DNA from: Cybelea sp963824595
GTDB taxonomy: Bacteria > Vulcanimicrobiota > Vulcanimicrobiia > Vulcanimicrobiales > Vulcanimicrobiaceae
Assembly: GCA_963824595.1 (NCBI GenBank)
Contig: CAWGPY010000007.1
Location: 1-64,000 of the forward strand
Direction: 5' to 3'
DNA length: 64,000 nucleotides
The notes under the pieces were generated by a model. The model was given only the letters and a program-made list of their open reading frames with translations, ran no database searches and was not told the DNA's origin. Of this stretch, positions 6,866 through 15,796 are shown one piece after another (the first letter of the stretch is position 1; each line of letters starts with the position of its first letter). The position numbers were made by a program, and so were the translations under genes.

Positions 6866-9028
6866 ATGCTCCTGGAAACGGAAATTCTCAACGACGTGCA
6901 ATCTGCCGCCGTGCGGCAGACCGATGGCCCGGTTTTGATCTTTGCCGGTGCCGGGAGCGGCAAGACTCGGGTCCTAACGCATCGCATCGCCTATCTGCTC
7001 GGCGAGATGCGCGTCGCGCCCGAGCGCGTTTTGGCCGTCACGTTTACGAACAAAGCGGCCGGCGAGATGAAGTCGCGTCTGCACGCGATGATCGGCCCGG
7101 CGGCACGCGACCTCTGGGTCGGAACGTTTCACGCGATGTGCGTGCGCATCTTGCGCCGCGACGGTTCGCGCGCCGGTATCGGCCGCAGCTTCGCCGTCAT
7201 CGACGACTCGGATCAGCGCCAGCTCGTCAAAGAAATTCTCGACGACCTCGACTACGACGAGCGTCAGCTCGCGGCATCGGCGTGTCTGGCCGAGATCGAC
7301 AAGGCGAAGAACGCTCTGCTCTGGCCCGAGGAGTACGCGCAGCGCCAGACGTCGTTCGTCGGCGAGCGCATCGCCAACGTCTACGCCGAGTACCAGCGCC
7401 GTCTCGCGGAGTCGAACTCGCTCGACTTCGACGATCTGATCGTCCGCACGATCGACCTGCTCGAACGCGACGCGGCGACGCGCGAGAAGTACCAGGACCG
7501 CTTCGAGTACGTCTTGGTCGACGAGTATCAAGACGTCAATGCCGCCCAATACCGCCTGGTGGCGCTGCTGGCGGGGCGCCACGGCAACATCACGGTCGTG
7601 GGCGACGACGATCAGTCCATCTACTCGTGGCGCGGCAGCGACTATCGCATGATCCTGCGCTTCGAAGAAGACTTCCACGGCGCGACCATCTTCAAGCTCG
7701 AGGAGAACTATCGCAGCACCCAGCGCATCCTCGACGCGGCCAACACTCTGGTGGCCAACAACCAGTCGCGAGCGCCCAAGCGGCTGTTCACGACGCGCGG
7801 CGAGGGCGAACCGATCACGCTCTACCCCGCGGCCACCGAGCGCGACGAGGCGCGCTACGTCGTCGAGAAGGTCAAGAGTCTGGTGCGCGACGGCGCCGCC
7901 TATCGCGACTTCGTCGTGCTGTACCGCACGAACGCGCAGTCGCGCGTCTTCGAAGAGGCGCTGCTCGCTGAGGGAATTCCCTATCGCGTCGTCGGCGGCG
8001 TCGGCTTCTACGCCCGCACCGAAATCAAAGACATCATCGCTTACCTGCGCTACATCGTCAACTCGTCCGACGCGCTCGCGTTCAAACGCATCGTGAACGT
8101 GCCGCGCCGCGGCATCGGCCAGCAGACCCTCGCGGCGCTGGTGCAGGCGGCCAGCGCCGCCCGGGTCTCGGTGGGCGAGGCGATCTTCGACAGCGAGCTG
8201 CTGCGCACGGCGGTGCCGAAGAAGCTCAAGGAGCTCGAGCGTTTCGCCGACCTGATCGCCGAGATTCGTAAGATCGCCGAGAGCGGCAGTGTCGCCGATT
8301 TGCTCGTCGCCGTGATGGAGCGCTCCGGCTACGTGCGCGAGCTGCAGAGCGAGGATACGCACGACGCCCGCGCGCGCCTCGAGAACCTGTCGGAGCTCGT
8401 CGGCGTCGCCCGCGAGTACGAGGCGAGCGACGAGGAGCCGTCGCTGGCGGGCTTCCTCGCGAACATCGCGCTGGTCAGCGATCTCGACGCGCTCGAAGAG
8501 GATGCCTCGTACGTCACGCTCATGACGCTGCACAGCGCGAAGGGGCTCGAGTTCCCGAGCGTCTTCCTGACCGGGTTGGAAGAGGGAGTCTTCCCGCACA
8601 GCCGCACGCTCACGGAGCCCGCCGAGCTGGAGGAGGAGCGGCGCCTCGCCTACGTCGGGATCACGCGTGCCATCGACCGGCTCTTCCTCACCTACGCGTC
8701 GCGCCGCGCGCTGTTCGGCAACACGTACGCCTATCCGAAGTCGCGCTTCATCGACGAGCTGCCCGCGCTCGAAGTGCTCGAGAGCGACAGCGTGCCGCTG
8801 CCGCGCCCCGCGGGCGGACGGTGGCGCGAGGTCGCGATCCACGAGTCGGCCGGCGCGGGCGTGCATCTCGGCCTGAAGGCGGGCGATCGCGTGCGTCACC
8901 CGAAGTGGGGCGAAGGCCGCATCGAGAACATCGTCGGCGCCGGTGGCGACGGGCTCGTCACCATCGACTTCCCGAACGTGGGCCAGAAGATGCTCATGCT
9001 CAAGTACGCGCCGCTCGAGAAGATCTAA
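6866..9028 (+). CDS. pcrA: ATP-dependent DNA helicase UvrD/PcrA
   Basis: A 720-residue superfamily 1A 3'-5' DNA helicase of repair and replication-restart type. Motifs appear in order: FAGAGSGKTRVL (Walker A) near residue 30, VTFTNKAAGEM (Ia), VLVDEYQDVN (Walker B, DExx), VVGDDDQSIYSWRGS (III), LEENYRS (IV), MTLHSAKGLEFPSVFLTG (V) and EERRLAYVGITRA (VI). The last ~50 residues, with AGDRVRHPKWGEG, form the Tudor-like tail that binds RNA polymerase in PcrA/UvrD. Length matches the family. It is followed after 22 bases by dapB with its own strong ribosome binding site. No unusual residues seen. Function is well established for the family: unwinding during nucleotide-excision and mismatch repair and clearing recombinase or stalled polymerase. 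Confidence 0.95.
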   Translation: MLLETEILNDVQSAAVRQTDGPVLIFAGAGSGKTRVLTHRIAYLLGEMRVAPERVLAVTFTNKAAGEMKSRLHAMIGPAARDLWVGTFHAMCVRILRRDGSRAGIGRSFAVIDDSDQRQLVKEILDDLDYDERQLAASACLAEIDKAKNALLWPEEYAQRQTSFVGERIANVYAEYQRRLAESNSLDFDDLIVRTIDLLERDAATREKYQDRFEYVLVDEYQDVNAAQYRLVALLAGRHGNITVVGDDDQSIYSWRGSDYRMILRFEEDFHGATIFKLEENYRSTQRILDAANTLVANNQSRAPKRLFTTRGEGEPITLYPAATERDEARYVVEKVKSLVRDGAAYRDFVVLYRTNAQSRVFEEALLAEGIPYRVVGGVGFYARTEIKDIIAYLRYIVNSSDALAFKRIVNVPRRGIGQQTLAALVQAASAARVSVGEAIFDSELLRTAVPKKLKELERFADLIAEIRKIAESGSVADLLVAVMERSGYVRELQSEDTHDARARLENLSELVGVAREYEASDEEPSLAGFLANIALVSDLDALEEDASYVTLMTLHSAKGLEFPSVFLTGLEEGVFPHSRTLTEPAELEEERRLAYVGITRAIDRLFLTYASRRALFGNTYAYPKSRFIDELPALEVLESDSVPLPRPAGGRWREVAIHESAGAGVHLGLKAGDRVRHPKWGEGRIENIVGAGGDGLVTIDFPNVGQKMLMLKYAPLEKI

Positions 9029-9050
9029 CACCTCCGGCGAGGAGGCAGCA

Positions 9051-9761
9051 ATGACCGCACGACGACGGGTAGCAGTCGCGGGCGCGCTGGGCCGCATGGG
9101 CTCCGTCGCGCGCGCCGCGCTGCAGGAGACCGGCGAATACTGCTGCGGTCTCGCGCGCACCGCCCATCCGGAGCGCGATATCGTCGCTTCGCTCGACGAA
9201 GTGTTCGCGCGCGATCCCGACGTGCTGCTCGATCTCACGACGCAGCCGTCGAGCTTCGAAATTTCGCTCGCGGCGGTCTCGCGCGGAATTCCGACGGTCG
9301 TCGGCGCGAGCGGCTGGGCAGCCGAGCAGCGCGCGGCCCTCGACGCCGCGGCGCGCGAAAGCGGCAGCGGCGCGCTGCTCGTGCCCAACTTCTCGCTGGG
9401 CGCCGTGCTGGCGATGCGCTTCGCGGAGCAGGCCGCGCGGTTTTTCCCCGACGCCGAGATCGTCGAGCTGCATCACGCGGGAAAGAAGGACAAGCCGTCG
9501 GGTACGGCGCTCGAAACCGCGGCGCGAATCGAGCGCGCCGGCGGCAAGGCCGTTACGATCCACAGCGTGCGGCTCGCGGGACTCGTCGCGCACCACGAGG
9601 TGCTGTTCGGCGCGCCCGGCGAGCTGCTGACGATCCGCCACGACTCGCTGACGCGCGAGTCGTTCGTCGCCGGCATGCTGGCCGCGGTCCGCGCCGTCGT
9701 GCACCGCCGCGGGCTGAGCGTGGGCCTCGACTCGATCCTGCAGCCCGAGGGCGAGCGATGA
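9051..9761 (+). CDS. dapB: 4-hydroxy-tetrahydrodipicolinate reductase
   Basis: A 236-residue enzyme of lysine and diaminopimelate synthesis. The N-terminal Rossmann domain shows VAVAGALGRMGSVA; LLDLTTQPSSFE follows. The signature ELHHAGKKDKPSGTAL carries the catalytic His and Lys; HHEVLFGAPGE and RHDSLTRESFVAG are also typical. It reduces hydroxy-tetrahydrodipicolinate with NAD(P)H, after the DapA step. It is slightly short for the family (usually ~250-270). ATG 9051 is preceded by GGAGG at 9041-9045. The stop overlaps the asd start by 4 bases, so it leads a translationally coupled dapB-asd-lysC-dapA operon covering four steps from aspartate to tetrahydrodipicolinate. No lysine riboswitch was recognised upstream. 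Confidence 0.95.
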   Translation: MTARRRVAVAGALGRMGSVARAALQETGEYCCGLARTAHPERDIVASLDEVFARDPDVLLDLTTQPSSFEISLAAVSRGIPTVVGASGWAAEQRAALDAAARESGSGALLVPNFSLGAVLAMRFAEQAARFFPDAEIVELHHAGKKDKPSGTALETAARIERAGGKAVTIHSVRLAGLVAHHEVLFGAPGELLTIRHDSLTRESFVAGMLAAVRAVVHRRGLSVGLDSILQPEGER

Positions 9762-10762
9762 ACGTCGCCGTCGTCGGCGCGACCGGCGTCGTCGGCGAGA
9801 CGATCCTGCGGGTGCTCGAGGAGCGCGATCTCCCCATCGCGGCGCTCGGGCCGTTCGCGTCGCGCTCGCGTTCGGCGGCGGTCCGCTTTCGCGGAAATCC
9901 GCTCGACGTGCGCGCCGCCTCGGACGACGCGCTGCGCGGCTTCGACGTGGTGTTCTTCGCGGGCGGCGAGGACGCGAGCGAGCGGTACGTCCCCGCGCTG
10001 CTCGAACGCGGCTCGGTTGTAATCGACAACAGCGCGACGTTTCGCATGCGGGCGGACGTGCCGCTGATCGTGCCGCAAGTCAACGCCGACGCGGTGCGCG
10101 CGGAACACCGGCTCTTTCCCGTTGCGAACTGCACCGCGATCGTGCTCTGCACCGCGCTGCGCCCGATCCGCGACGCCGCGGGGCTGCGCTCCGTCTGCGT
10201 CGCGACCTACCAGGCCGCCAGCGGCGCCGGCCGCCCCGGCCTCGACGAGCTGCTCGCCGGCGAAGCGGCGGTCGTGCGCGGCGAGCCGGAGCCCGAGCCC
10301 GCGGTGTTCCCGCGGCCGCTCGCGCGCAACGTGGTGCCGCAGGTCGGCGCGCTCGACGATGCCGGCTGGAGCGGCGAGGAGCGCAAGGTCCGCGACGAAA
10401 CCCGCAAGATGCTCGATCTACCCGAACTCGCCGTCAGCGCAACCGCGGTGCGCGTGCCCGTGCGAACGGCGCACAGCGAGGCGATCTTCGTCGAGACCGA
10501 TCGCGCCGCGAGCGCGGCCGACCTCGCCGCGGCGTTCGAGGCGGCGCCCGGCATCGTCTTTCACCGCGGAGGGATCGTGACGCCGCGCGACGTCGAGGGA
10601 ACCGACGACGTCCACGTGGCGCGGCTGCGCTCCGCGTCCTCCGGCGAACGCGGCCGGCACTTCGCGCTGTGGTGCGTCGGCGATCAGCTGCGCCGCGGCG
10701 CGGCGACGAACGCGGTGCAGATCCTCGAGCTGCTCTTGGCGAAAGGATACGTGCGCGCATGA
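9758..10762 (+). CDS. asd: Aspartate-semialdehyde dehydrogenase
   Basis: A 334-residue NADP-dependent dehydrogenase that reduces aspartyl phosphate to aspartate semialdehyde, the branch point to lysine, threonine and methionine. Seen: NADP-binding VVGATGVVGETILRVL at the N-terminus; FFAGGEDASERY; VIDNSATFRM; the catalytic cysteine in FPVANCTAIVL; YQAASGAGRPGLDEL after the active site; and VPVRTAHSEAIFVE. The order and length match bacterial Asd. It overlaps dapB and lysC by 4 bases on each side (ATGA), implying coupled translation and matched supply of substrate from LysC. No anomalies. Confidence 0.95.
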   Translation: MNVAVVGATGVVGETILRVLEERDLPIAALGPFASRSRSAAVRFRGNPLDVRAASDDALRGFDVVFFAGGEDASERYVPALLERGSVVIDNSATFRMRADVPLIVPQVNADAVRAEHRLFPVANCTAIVLCTALRPIRDAAGLRSVCVATYQAASGAGRPGLDELLAGEAAVVRGEPEPEPAVFPRPLARNVVPQVGALDDAGWSGEERKVRDETRKMLDLPELAVSATAVRVPVRTAHSEAIFVETDRAASAADLAAAFEAAPGIVFHRGGIVTPRDVEGTDDVHVARLRSASSGERGRHFALWCVGDQLRRGAATNAVQILELLLAKGYVRA

Positions 10763-11967
10763 TGGTCGCCGTGCTCAAGTTCGGCGGCACGTCGCTCGCC
10801 ACGCACGACGAACGCCGCCTCGCCTATCGCCGCGTTCGCGACGCGCGCGACGCCGGCTTCGCGACGGTGGCCGTCGTCTCGGCGATCGGGCGCGCGCCCG
10901 CACCCTACGCCACCGACACGCTGCAGTCGCTCGCGCCCGCGCTGCCCGCAAACGCCAACACCGACCTGCTGCTGGCCGCCGGCGAGCAGATCGCGGCGGC
11001 GATCTTCGCGCAGGAGCTCAGCGCCGAAGGCGTCGAGGCGGTCGCGCTCTCCGGCGCGCATGCGGGCATCGTGACCGACGCGCGTCACGGCGACGCCAAC
11101 GTGCTGCGCGTCGAGCCGCACGCGATTGCCGAGGTGCTCGAGCGCGGCGCCGTGCCCGTGGTGGCGGGGTTCCAGGGTGCGACCGGCGACGGCGTCGTCA
11201 CGACGCTGGGCCGCGGCGGAACCGACCTCTCCGCGATCGCGATCGGACACGCCCTCGACGCGCAGCGCGTGGACATCTACACCGACGTGAGCGGCGCTAT
11301 GACGGCCGACCCGCAGCGCGTGGCGCAGGCGCGCACGATCGAGCGAGCGTCGCTCGAGGAGATGACCGAGCTGGCCGATCACGGCGCGAAGGTGATGCAC
11401 GGCAAGGCCGCCGGCTACGCGGACCGCACCAACACGGGCTACGCGATCAAGGGCCTGCAGACCGATCGCGGGACGCAGGTCGCCGAGGGCGACTACCACC
11501 GCCCCGTCACCGGCGTCACGTCGTCGGGCCGCGTGACCTGGGTGCGCGTCATTCGCGGCGACATCGAATCGCCGACGCGGCGCATGCAGACCGAGCTGGA
11601 GATGTTTCGGCGCCTCGCCGACGCGGAGATCTCGATCGATCAGGTGACGATCAATCAGGCCGGGGTCGCGTTCGTGGTGCGGGGCGACCGCGGCAACGAC
11701 GTGCGGCGGCTGCTGGGCGACTTGAACCTCGCCGTACGGGTGCGCGAGGGCTGCGCGAAGCTCTCGGTGGTCGGCACGGGGATGCGCAACACGCCGGGCG
11801 TCGTTCATCGCGTCGTGGACGCGCTTTCGAACGCCGACGTCGAGATCATCCACTGCACCGACAGCAACATCACGATCTCGGTCTTGGTGCCGGCCGACCA
11901 GGTGACGCGCGCCGAGGTCGCCGTCCACGAACGATTCGGGCTGCACGAAGGAGAACCGGTCTCATGA
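10759..11967 (+). CDS. lysC: Aspartokinase
   Basis: A 402-residue aspartate kinase. The N-terminal kinase domain begins VLKFGGTSLA, the conserved phosphate-binding K-F-G-G-T, and contains LGRGGTDLSAIAIG, VDIYTDVSG and the ADHGAKVMHGKA substrate loop. The C-terminal part has two ACT domains (around WVRVIRGDIESP... and KLSVVGTGMRNTPGVVHRVVDAL, ending NITISVLVPADQ), the usual site of feedback inhibition by lysine or threonine. Two in-frame ATGs (10759 and 10762) are possible; 10759 gives the ATGA overlap with asd. Its stop overlaps dapA by 4 bases. First step of the aspartate family pathway. Confidence 0.95.
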   Translation: MMVAVLKFGGTSLATHDERRLAYRRVRDARDAGFATVAVVSAIGRAPAPYATDTLQSLAPALPANANTDLLLAAGEQIAAAIFAQELSAEGVEAVALSGAHAGIVTDARHGDANVLRVEPHAIAEVLERGAVPVVAGFQGATGDGVVTTLGRGGTDLSAIAIGHALDAQRVDIYTDVSGAMTADPQRVAQARTIERASLEEMTELADHGAKVMHGKAAGYADRTNTGYAIKGLQTDRGTQVAEGDYHRPVTGVTSSGRVTWVRVIRGDIESPTRRMQTELEMFRRLADAEISIDQVTINQAGVAFVVRGDRGNDVRRLLGDLNLAVRVREGCAKLSVVGTGMRNTPGVVHRVVDALSNADVEIIHCTDSNITISVLVPADQVTRAEVAVHERFGLHEGEPVS

Positions 11968-12860
11968 ACCTCGGCGCAATCCTCACGGCGATGGTCACGC
12001 CGTTCGACGAACGCGGAACGCTCGATCTGGGCGAAGCGAAGCGCCTCGCACGCTGGCTGGTCGACCGCGGCAACGACGGGCTGGTCGTCGCCGGATCCAC
12101 CGGCGAAGGGCAGACGCTCGAGCGCGACGAGCGAATCGCTTTGTGGCGGGCGGTAAAGGAAGCCGTCGGCGGCGACGCGACGGTCGTCGCGAACGCCGGA
12201 ACGAACGCCACGCGCGAATCGGTCGCTGCGGCGCGCGACGCGCAGGCGGCCGGCGCGGATGCGATCCTGGCCGTCGTACCGTATTACAACAAGCCGACGC
12301 AGAGCGGAATGCTCGCGCACTTCGGCGCCGTCGCCGACGCGACGCCGCTGCCGGTCGTCGTCTACAACATCCCGGGACGCACGTGCGCCAACATGTTGCC
12401 CGAGACGCTGCTCGAGCTCGCGCGGCGCCACCGCAATCTCGCCGGCGTCAAAGAGTCGAGCGGCGATCTGAAGCAGATCGGGACGATCCTGCGCGACCGC
12501 GGCGAGGGATTCGTCGTCTGGGCCGGCGACGACCACCTGTTCCTGCCGTGTCTCGCCATGGGCGCCGACGGCGTGGTTGGCGTCGCGTCGCATCTGTGCT
12601 CGCTCGACTACCGGGCGATGCGCGACGCGCACCGCGCCGGACGCACCGACGAAGCGGCGCGCATTCACCGGTCGCTGCTGCCGCTCATCGAGGGTCTCTT
12701 TGCGACGAGCAGTCCCATTCCGGTGAAGTGGGCGATGCGCCGGCTCGGCTTCGCCGTCGGCGAGTGCCGCCTGCCGCTCGACGCAATGCCTGCCGATCTC
12801 GCGGACCGGCTGCTGCCGCTGATCGCGCCCTACGCGCCGGCGCCCGTCGAGCAGCGGTGA
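11964..12860 (+). CDS. dapA: 4-hydroxy-tetrahydrodipicolinate synthase
   Basis: A 298-residue class I aldolase condensing pyruvate with aspartate semialdehyde. Seen: ILTAMVTPFDERG at the N-terminus; VVAGSTGEGQTLERDERI; VVPYYNKPTQSG with the catalytic tyrosines; VYNIPGRTCANM; and the Schiff-base lysine in NLAGVKESSGD. Length is normal for a TIM-barrel DapA. It is the last gene of the dapB-asd-lysC-dapA operon, overlapping lysC by 4 bases. The next gene starts 6 bases after its stop, so the operon may read on into the glycosyltransferase genes. Confidence 0.95.
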   Translation: MNLGAILTAMVTPFDERGTLDLGEAKRLARWLVDRGNDGLVVAGSTGEGQTLERDERIALWRAVKEAVGGDATVVANAGTNATRESVAAARDAQAAGADAILAVVPYYNKPTQSGMLAHFGAVADATPLPVVVYNIPGRTCANMLPETLLELARRHRNLAGVKESSGDLKQIGTILRDRGEGFVVWAGDDHLFLPCLAMGADGVVGVASHLCSLDYRAMRDAHRAGRTDEAARIHRSLLPLIEGLFATSSPIPVKWAMRRLGFAVGECRLPLDAMPADLADRLLPLIAPYAPAPVEQR

Positions 12861-12866
12861 GACTGT

Positions 12867-13592
12867 TTGGAGATTTTGGGTTGCCGGCTGGATCCGATCG
12901 ACGCGCAGGATGCGGCGGAACGCATTCTTGCGCTGGCGCGCGCGGCCGAGGGGGCACAGGTGGTGACGCTCGGAACGGAGATGGTCGTGTACGCGCAACG
13001 CGACGCGCGCTTTCGAGCGATCGTCAACGGCAGCGCTCTGTCGTTATGCGACACGGTCGGCGTGTTGGCGGTCGCGAAGCACCGCGGCGCGCCGCTGCGC
13101 GAACGCGTCGCGGGCGTCGAGTTGATCGAGCGGCTCTGCGCCGGAGCCTCTTCGTCGGATCTGCCGATTTATTTTTTGGGGAGCGCCGAGGGCGTGGCGG
13201 CCGATGCGGCCGCAGCGCTGCGGTCGCGTTTTCCGGGCCTGCGAATCGCCGGCGCGCGCAGCGGCTACTTTCGCGACGACGAGACGCCCTCGGTCGTGCG
13301 TGAGATCGCGGCGAGCGGTGCGCGGCTGCTCCTGGCCGGCATGGGATCGCCCCGCCAAGAGTACTGGCTCGCTGAGAATCTTCGCGCGACGAAATGCGGC
13401 GCCGGAATCGGGGTAGGCGGCTCGTTCGACGTGATCGGCGGACGCATCGACCGGGCGCCCGCGTTCGTTCGAACGCTCGGTTTAGAGTGGCTCTACCGGC
13501 TGGCGCGGGAGCCGCGGCGCTGGCGGCGCCAGCTCGCGCTGCCGCGCTTCGTCTGGCTCGTCGCGCTCGACGAACTGGGGCTGCGCTCGTGA
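12867..13592 (+). CDS. WecG/TagA/CpsF-family glycosyltransferase (GT26)
   Basis: A 241-residue GT26-type transferase. Features include ILGCRLDPIDAQDAAERIL at the start, VTLGTEMVVYAQRDARFRAIVNGSALSLCDTVGV (family consensus T-x-N-x-E-x8-N), IYFLGSAEGVA, RIAGARSGYF, the strongly conserved LLAGMGSPRQEYWLAEN, and a C-terminal GGSFDVIGGRIDRAP followed by LEWLYRLAREPRRWRR. Family members add N-acetylmannosamine or similar sugars to undecaprenyl-linked acceptors in teichoic acid or exopolysaccharide synthesis, as peripheral membrane proteins. TTG 12867 is the likely start. It follows dapA closely and overlaps the next nucleotidyltransferase gene by 4 bases (GTGA). The donor sugar is unknown. Confidence 0.9.
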   Translation: MEILGCRLDPIDAQDAAERILALARAAEGAQVVTLGTEMVVYAQRDARFRAIVNGSALSLCDTVGVLAVAKHRGAPLRERVAGVELIERLCAGASSSDLPIYFLGSAEGVAADAAAALRSRFPGLRIAGARSGYFRDDETPSVVREIAASGARLLLAGMGSPRQEYWLAENLRATKCGAGIGVGGSFDVIGGRIDRAPAFVRTLGLEWLYRLAREPRRWRRQLALPRFVWLVALDELGLRS

Positions 13593-14608
13593 AGGCGATG
13601 ATCTTGGCGGGCGGGCTCTCGACGCGGCTCTACCCGCTGACCAAGCTCGTGCCCAAGCCGCTGGTCCCGGTGGCCGGCGTGCCCAACGCGGCGCATCTCG
13701 TGCGCTACCTCAAGGCCTACGGCTTCGACGAGATCGCGATCAACCTCCATTATCTCGCCGACGCGATCGTCCACACGCTGGGCGACGGCTCGCGCTTCGG
13801 CGTGAAGCTCCACTACTCGCACGAGCCCGAGCTGCTCGGCAGCGCCGGCGGCGTGAAGAACGTTCAGTCGTTCTTCGGCGACGAGTCGTTCTTGGTGATC
13901 GGGTGCGACGAGGTCACCGACCTGCGGCTCGACCGGTTCATGGATTTTCATCGCGACCGCCGGGCGATCGCGACGATCGGGCTCGTCGAATGCGAGGAAG
14001 TGGACCAATACGGCGTGGTCGTGCTCGACGATCGCGGCAAGATCGTCGGCTTTCAGGAGAAGCCGGCGAAGGGAACCGAGCTCAGCAAGTTGGCGAACAC
14101 CGGCGTCTACGCGTTTACGCCCGAGATCTTCGATCGCATCCCCGCGAACGAGTTTTACGACTTCGGCAAACAGGTCTTTCCTGCGCTCCAAACGGCGAGC
14201 GAGCCCTTCTACGGATTCGACGCGCGCGGCGCGTATTGGGCCGACATCGGCACGCCGGGCGAGTACCGGCGCGCCAGCTTCGACGTCGTGTGCGGGCGCG
14301 TTCGAATCCCCGACACCGCCGCCGACGGCATCGACCCGACGGCGTCGATCGCGCCCGGCGCGCACGTCGAAGGCCCGGTGCGCATCGGCGCCGGCGCGCG
14401 CGTTGCGGACGGCGCATCCATCGTGGGGCCGTGCGTGCTCGACGACCGCGTCGCGGTGGAAGCGGGCGCACGCCTCGAACGCTCCATCCTGTGGGCCGAC
14501 GCCGTGGTCGGCGCGGGGAGCGTCGTGCGCGACACCGTCGTGGGCGTCGGCTACGCGATCGAACCGGGCAGTAATTTGGTCGGCCGGCTCGTCGCGCGCG
14601 ACGCGTAA
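13589..14608 (+). CDS. NDP-sugar nucleotidyltransferase with beta-helix tail
   Basis: A 339-residue protein of the same type as the one at 3411. The nucleotide-binding domain has MILAGGLSTRLYPLTKLVPKPLVPVAG, GSAGGVKNVQSFFG, LVIGCDEVTDLRLD (metal Asp), VGFQEKPAKG and YWADIGTPGEY. From ~residue 245 hexapeptide repeats (ASIAPGAHVEGPVRIGAGARVADGA) form a left-handed beta-helix. It converts a sugar-1-phosphate to a GDP-, ADP- or UDP-sugar; mannose-1-phosphate guanylyltransferase is the best guess. It is coupled to the WecG-type transferase just upstream (4-base overlap), so it may supply that enzyme's donor. The metal-site sequence CDEVTD differs from the NGDILT of its paralogue, hinting at a different substrate. 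Confidence 0.85.
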   Translation: MKAMILAGGLSTRLYPLTKLVPKPLVPVAGVPNAAHLVRYLKAYGFDEIAINLHYLADAIVHTLGDGSRFGVKLHYSHEPELLGSAGGVKNVQSFFGDESFLVIGCDEVTDLRLDRFMDFHRDRRAIATIGLVECEEVDQYGVVVLDDRGKIVGFQEKPAKGTELSKLANTGVYAFTPEIFDRIPANEFYDFGKQVFPALQTASEPFYGFDARGAYWADIGTPGEYRRASFDVVCGRVRIPDTAADGIDPTASIAPGAHVEGPVRIGAGARVADGASIVGPCVLDDRVAVEAGARLERSILWADAVVGAGSVVRDTVVGVGYAIEPGSNLVGRLVARDA

Positions 14609-14625
14609 ATGGGTATATCGCCTAT

Positions 14626-15126
14626 GTGGCGCGCACGCTTCTGGGGCTGGCCGCACTCTGCGCGATTGCGCTAGCGGAAGCGCGCTCGCCGGCTCCCTCG
14701 CGCGGCGCGGTCGTGCAAGTGGGTCAGACGGCTCCGGCGTTCGCCCTCGACACGCTCGACGGCGGTGCGATGACCGCAAACTTCGACGGCCGGCCCGCAT
14801 ACATCAACGTCTTCGCGACGTGGTGCACGCCGTGCCGCGGCGAACTGCCGGCGATCCTCGAGCAGACGAAACAGTATCGCGATAAGATCGTGTTCCTGTT
14901 CGTTGACGAACAGGAACCGGCGTCCACCGTGCAACGCTTCGCGCGCACGTTCGGCGTCGCCGATCCCGTCGCGGTCGATCGCGGTCAGTTCGCAGCGACG
15001 TTCGCGGTCCGCGGGCTGCCGGAGAGCATCTTCATCGACCGGCAGGGCATCGTGCGGTATATCTATCGCGGGCTGATCCCGCCCGACGTGCTGACGAACG
15101 AACTGTCGAAGCTGGCTGCGAACTAA
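14626..15126 (+). CDS. TlpA/ResA-like secreted thioredoxin
   Basis: A 166-residue protein with an N-terminal hydrophobic signal (LLGLAALCAIALAEA) and a thioredoxin fold. VGQTAPAFALDTLDGG begins the TlpA-type domain, NVFATWCTPCRGELP holds the redox-active W-C-x-x-C, and VRGLPESIFIDRQG contains the cis-proline loop. Such proteins reduce or deliver electrons to extracytoplasmic thiols, often for cytochrome c maturation or envelope protein repair. GTG 14626 is the in-frame start; a TATATC at 14613-14618 ends 7 bases upstream, so a very short or absent leader is possible. No cytochrome genes are nearby, so its partner is unknown. Confidence 0.85.
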   Translation: MARTLLGLAALCAIALAEARSPAPSRGAVVQVGQTAPAFALDTLDGGAMTANFDGRPAYINVFATWCTPCRGELPAILEQTKQYRDKIVFLFVDEQEPASTVQRFARTFGVADPVAVDRGQFAATFAVRGLPESIFIDRQGIVRYIYRGLIPPDVLTNELSKLAAN

Positions 15127-15163
15127 TCGGCGCGGGTCTAGCGGGCGCGGGGCGCCGCCGTGA

Positions 15164-15796
15164 TTGGAGCCGGTGGCTTGGCGCGCCCTGCTCGACGTCC
15201 TGTTTCCCGCGCAGTGCGTTGGCTGCAACGCGCTCGGCACCGGACTCTGCGACGCTTGCGCGCCGCGCGGCGAACCGATCCGCATTGCGCTGCCCACGCT
15301 GCGCGTGACGGCCTGCGGCCCGTATGAAGGTACGCTGCGGTCGGCAGTCCTTGCGCTCAAGGACGGGCGGCGCGACGTCGGCGAGGCGCTCGGCCGCATC
15401 GCGGCACGCCTCGTTGAGGCGGGCAGCGCGATCGTGCCCGTTCCGACGACGGTGCGCCGGCGGCGCGTCCGGGGCTTCGACGGCGTGACGCTAGTCGCGC
15501 GCGTCGCCGCCGGAGTGGCGGGTGCGTACGTAGCGCCCGCGCTGGTGCAGCGGCGCGGCGACGCGCAGCGCGGCCGGTCGCGCGTCGCGCGGCTGGCGGC
15601 CCGCGGACGCTTCGCCTGCGACGCCGCGGCAGTCGCATCGCGCCGGGTGCTCTTGTTCGACGACGTCTGCACGACGGGAGCGACGTTGCGCGACTGCGCG
15701 GAGGCGGTGCGCCGGGCCGGCGGCAGCGTCGAGGATGCCGTGGTCGTGGCCGTGACGAAGACCGCTGCGCCGTGGGAACCCCCGATCGAAGGCTGA
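15164..15796 (+). CDS. comF: ComF-family phosphoribosyltransferase-like protein
   Basis: A 210-residue protein with the ComF layout: an N-terminal zinc ribbon (CVGCNALGTGLCDAC, two CxxC pairs), then a phosphoribosyltransferase-like domain with IVPVPTTVRRRRVRGFDGV and the PRPP-loop-like VLLFDDVCTTGATLRD. Members act in DNA uptake during natural transformation and in DNA repair contexts. The start may be TTG 15164 or GTG 15173; the GGAG at 15166 leaves little room for GTG 15173, so TTG is kept. It overlaps ribD by 25 bases. Whether this organism is transformable cannot be judged here. Confidence 0.85.
   Translation: MEPVAWRALLDVLFPAQCVGCNALGTGLCDACAPRGEPIRIALPTLRVTACGPYEGTLRSAVLALKDGRRDVGEALGRIAARLVEAGSAIVPVPTTVRRRRVRGFDGVTLVARVAAGVAGAYVAPALVQRRGDAQRGRSRVARLAARGRFACDAAAVASRRVLLFDDVCTTGATLRDCAEAVRRAGGSVEDAVVVAVTKTAAPWEPPIEG

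Noticed and set aside
6974..9388. An 804-residue minus-strand frame across the helicase and dapB.
   Set aside because: The same region is a complete UvrD/PcrA and DapB on the plus strand; the frame is a by-product of high G+C third-position bias.
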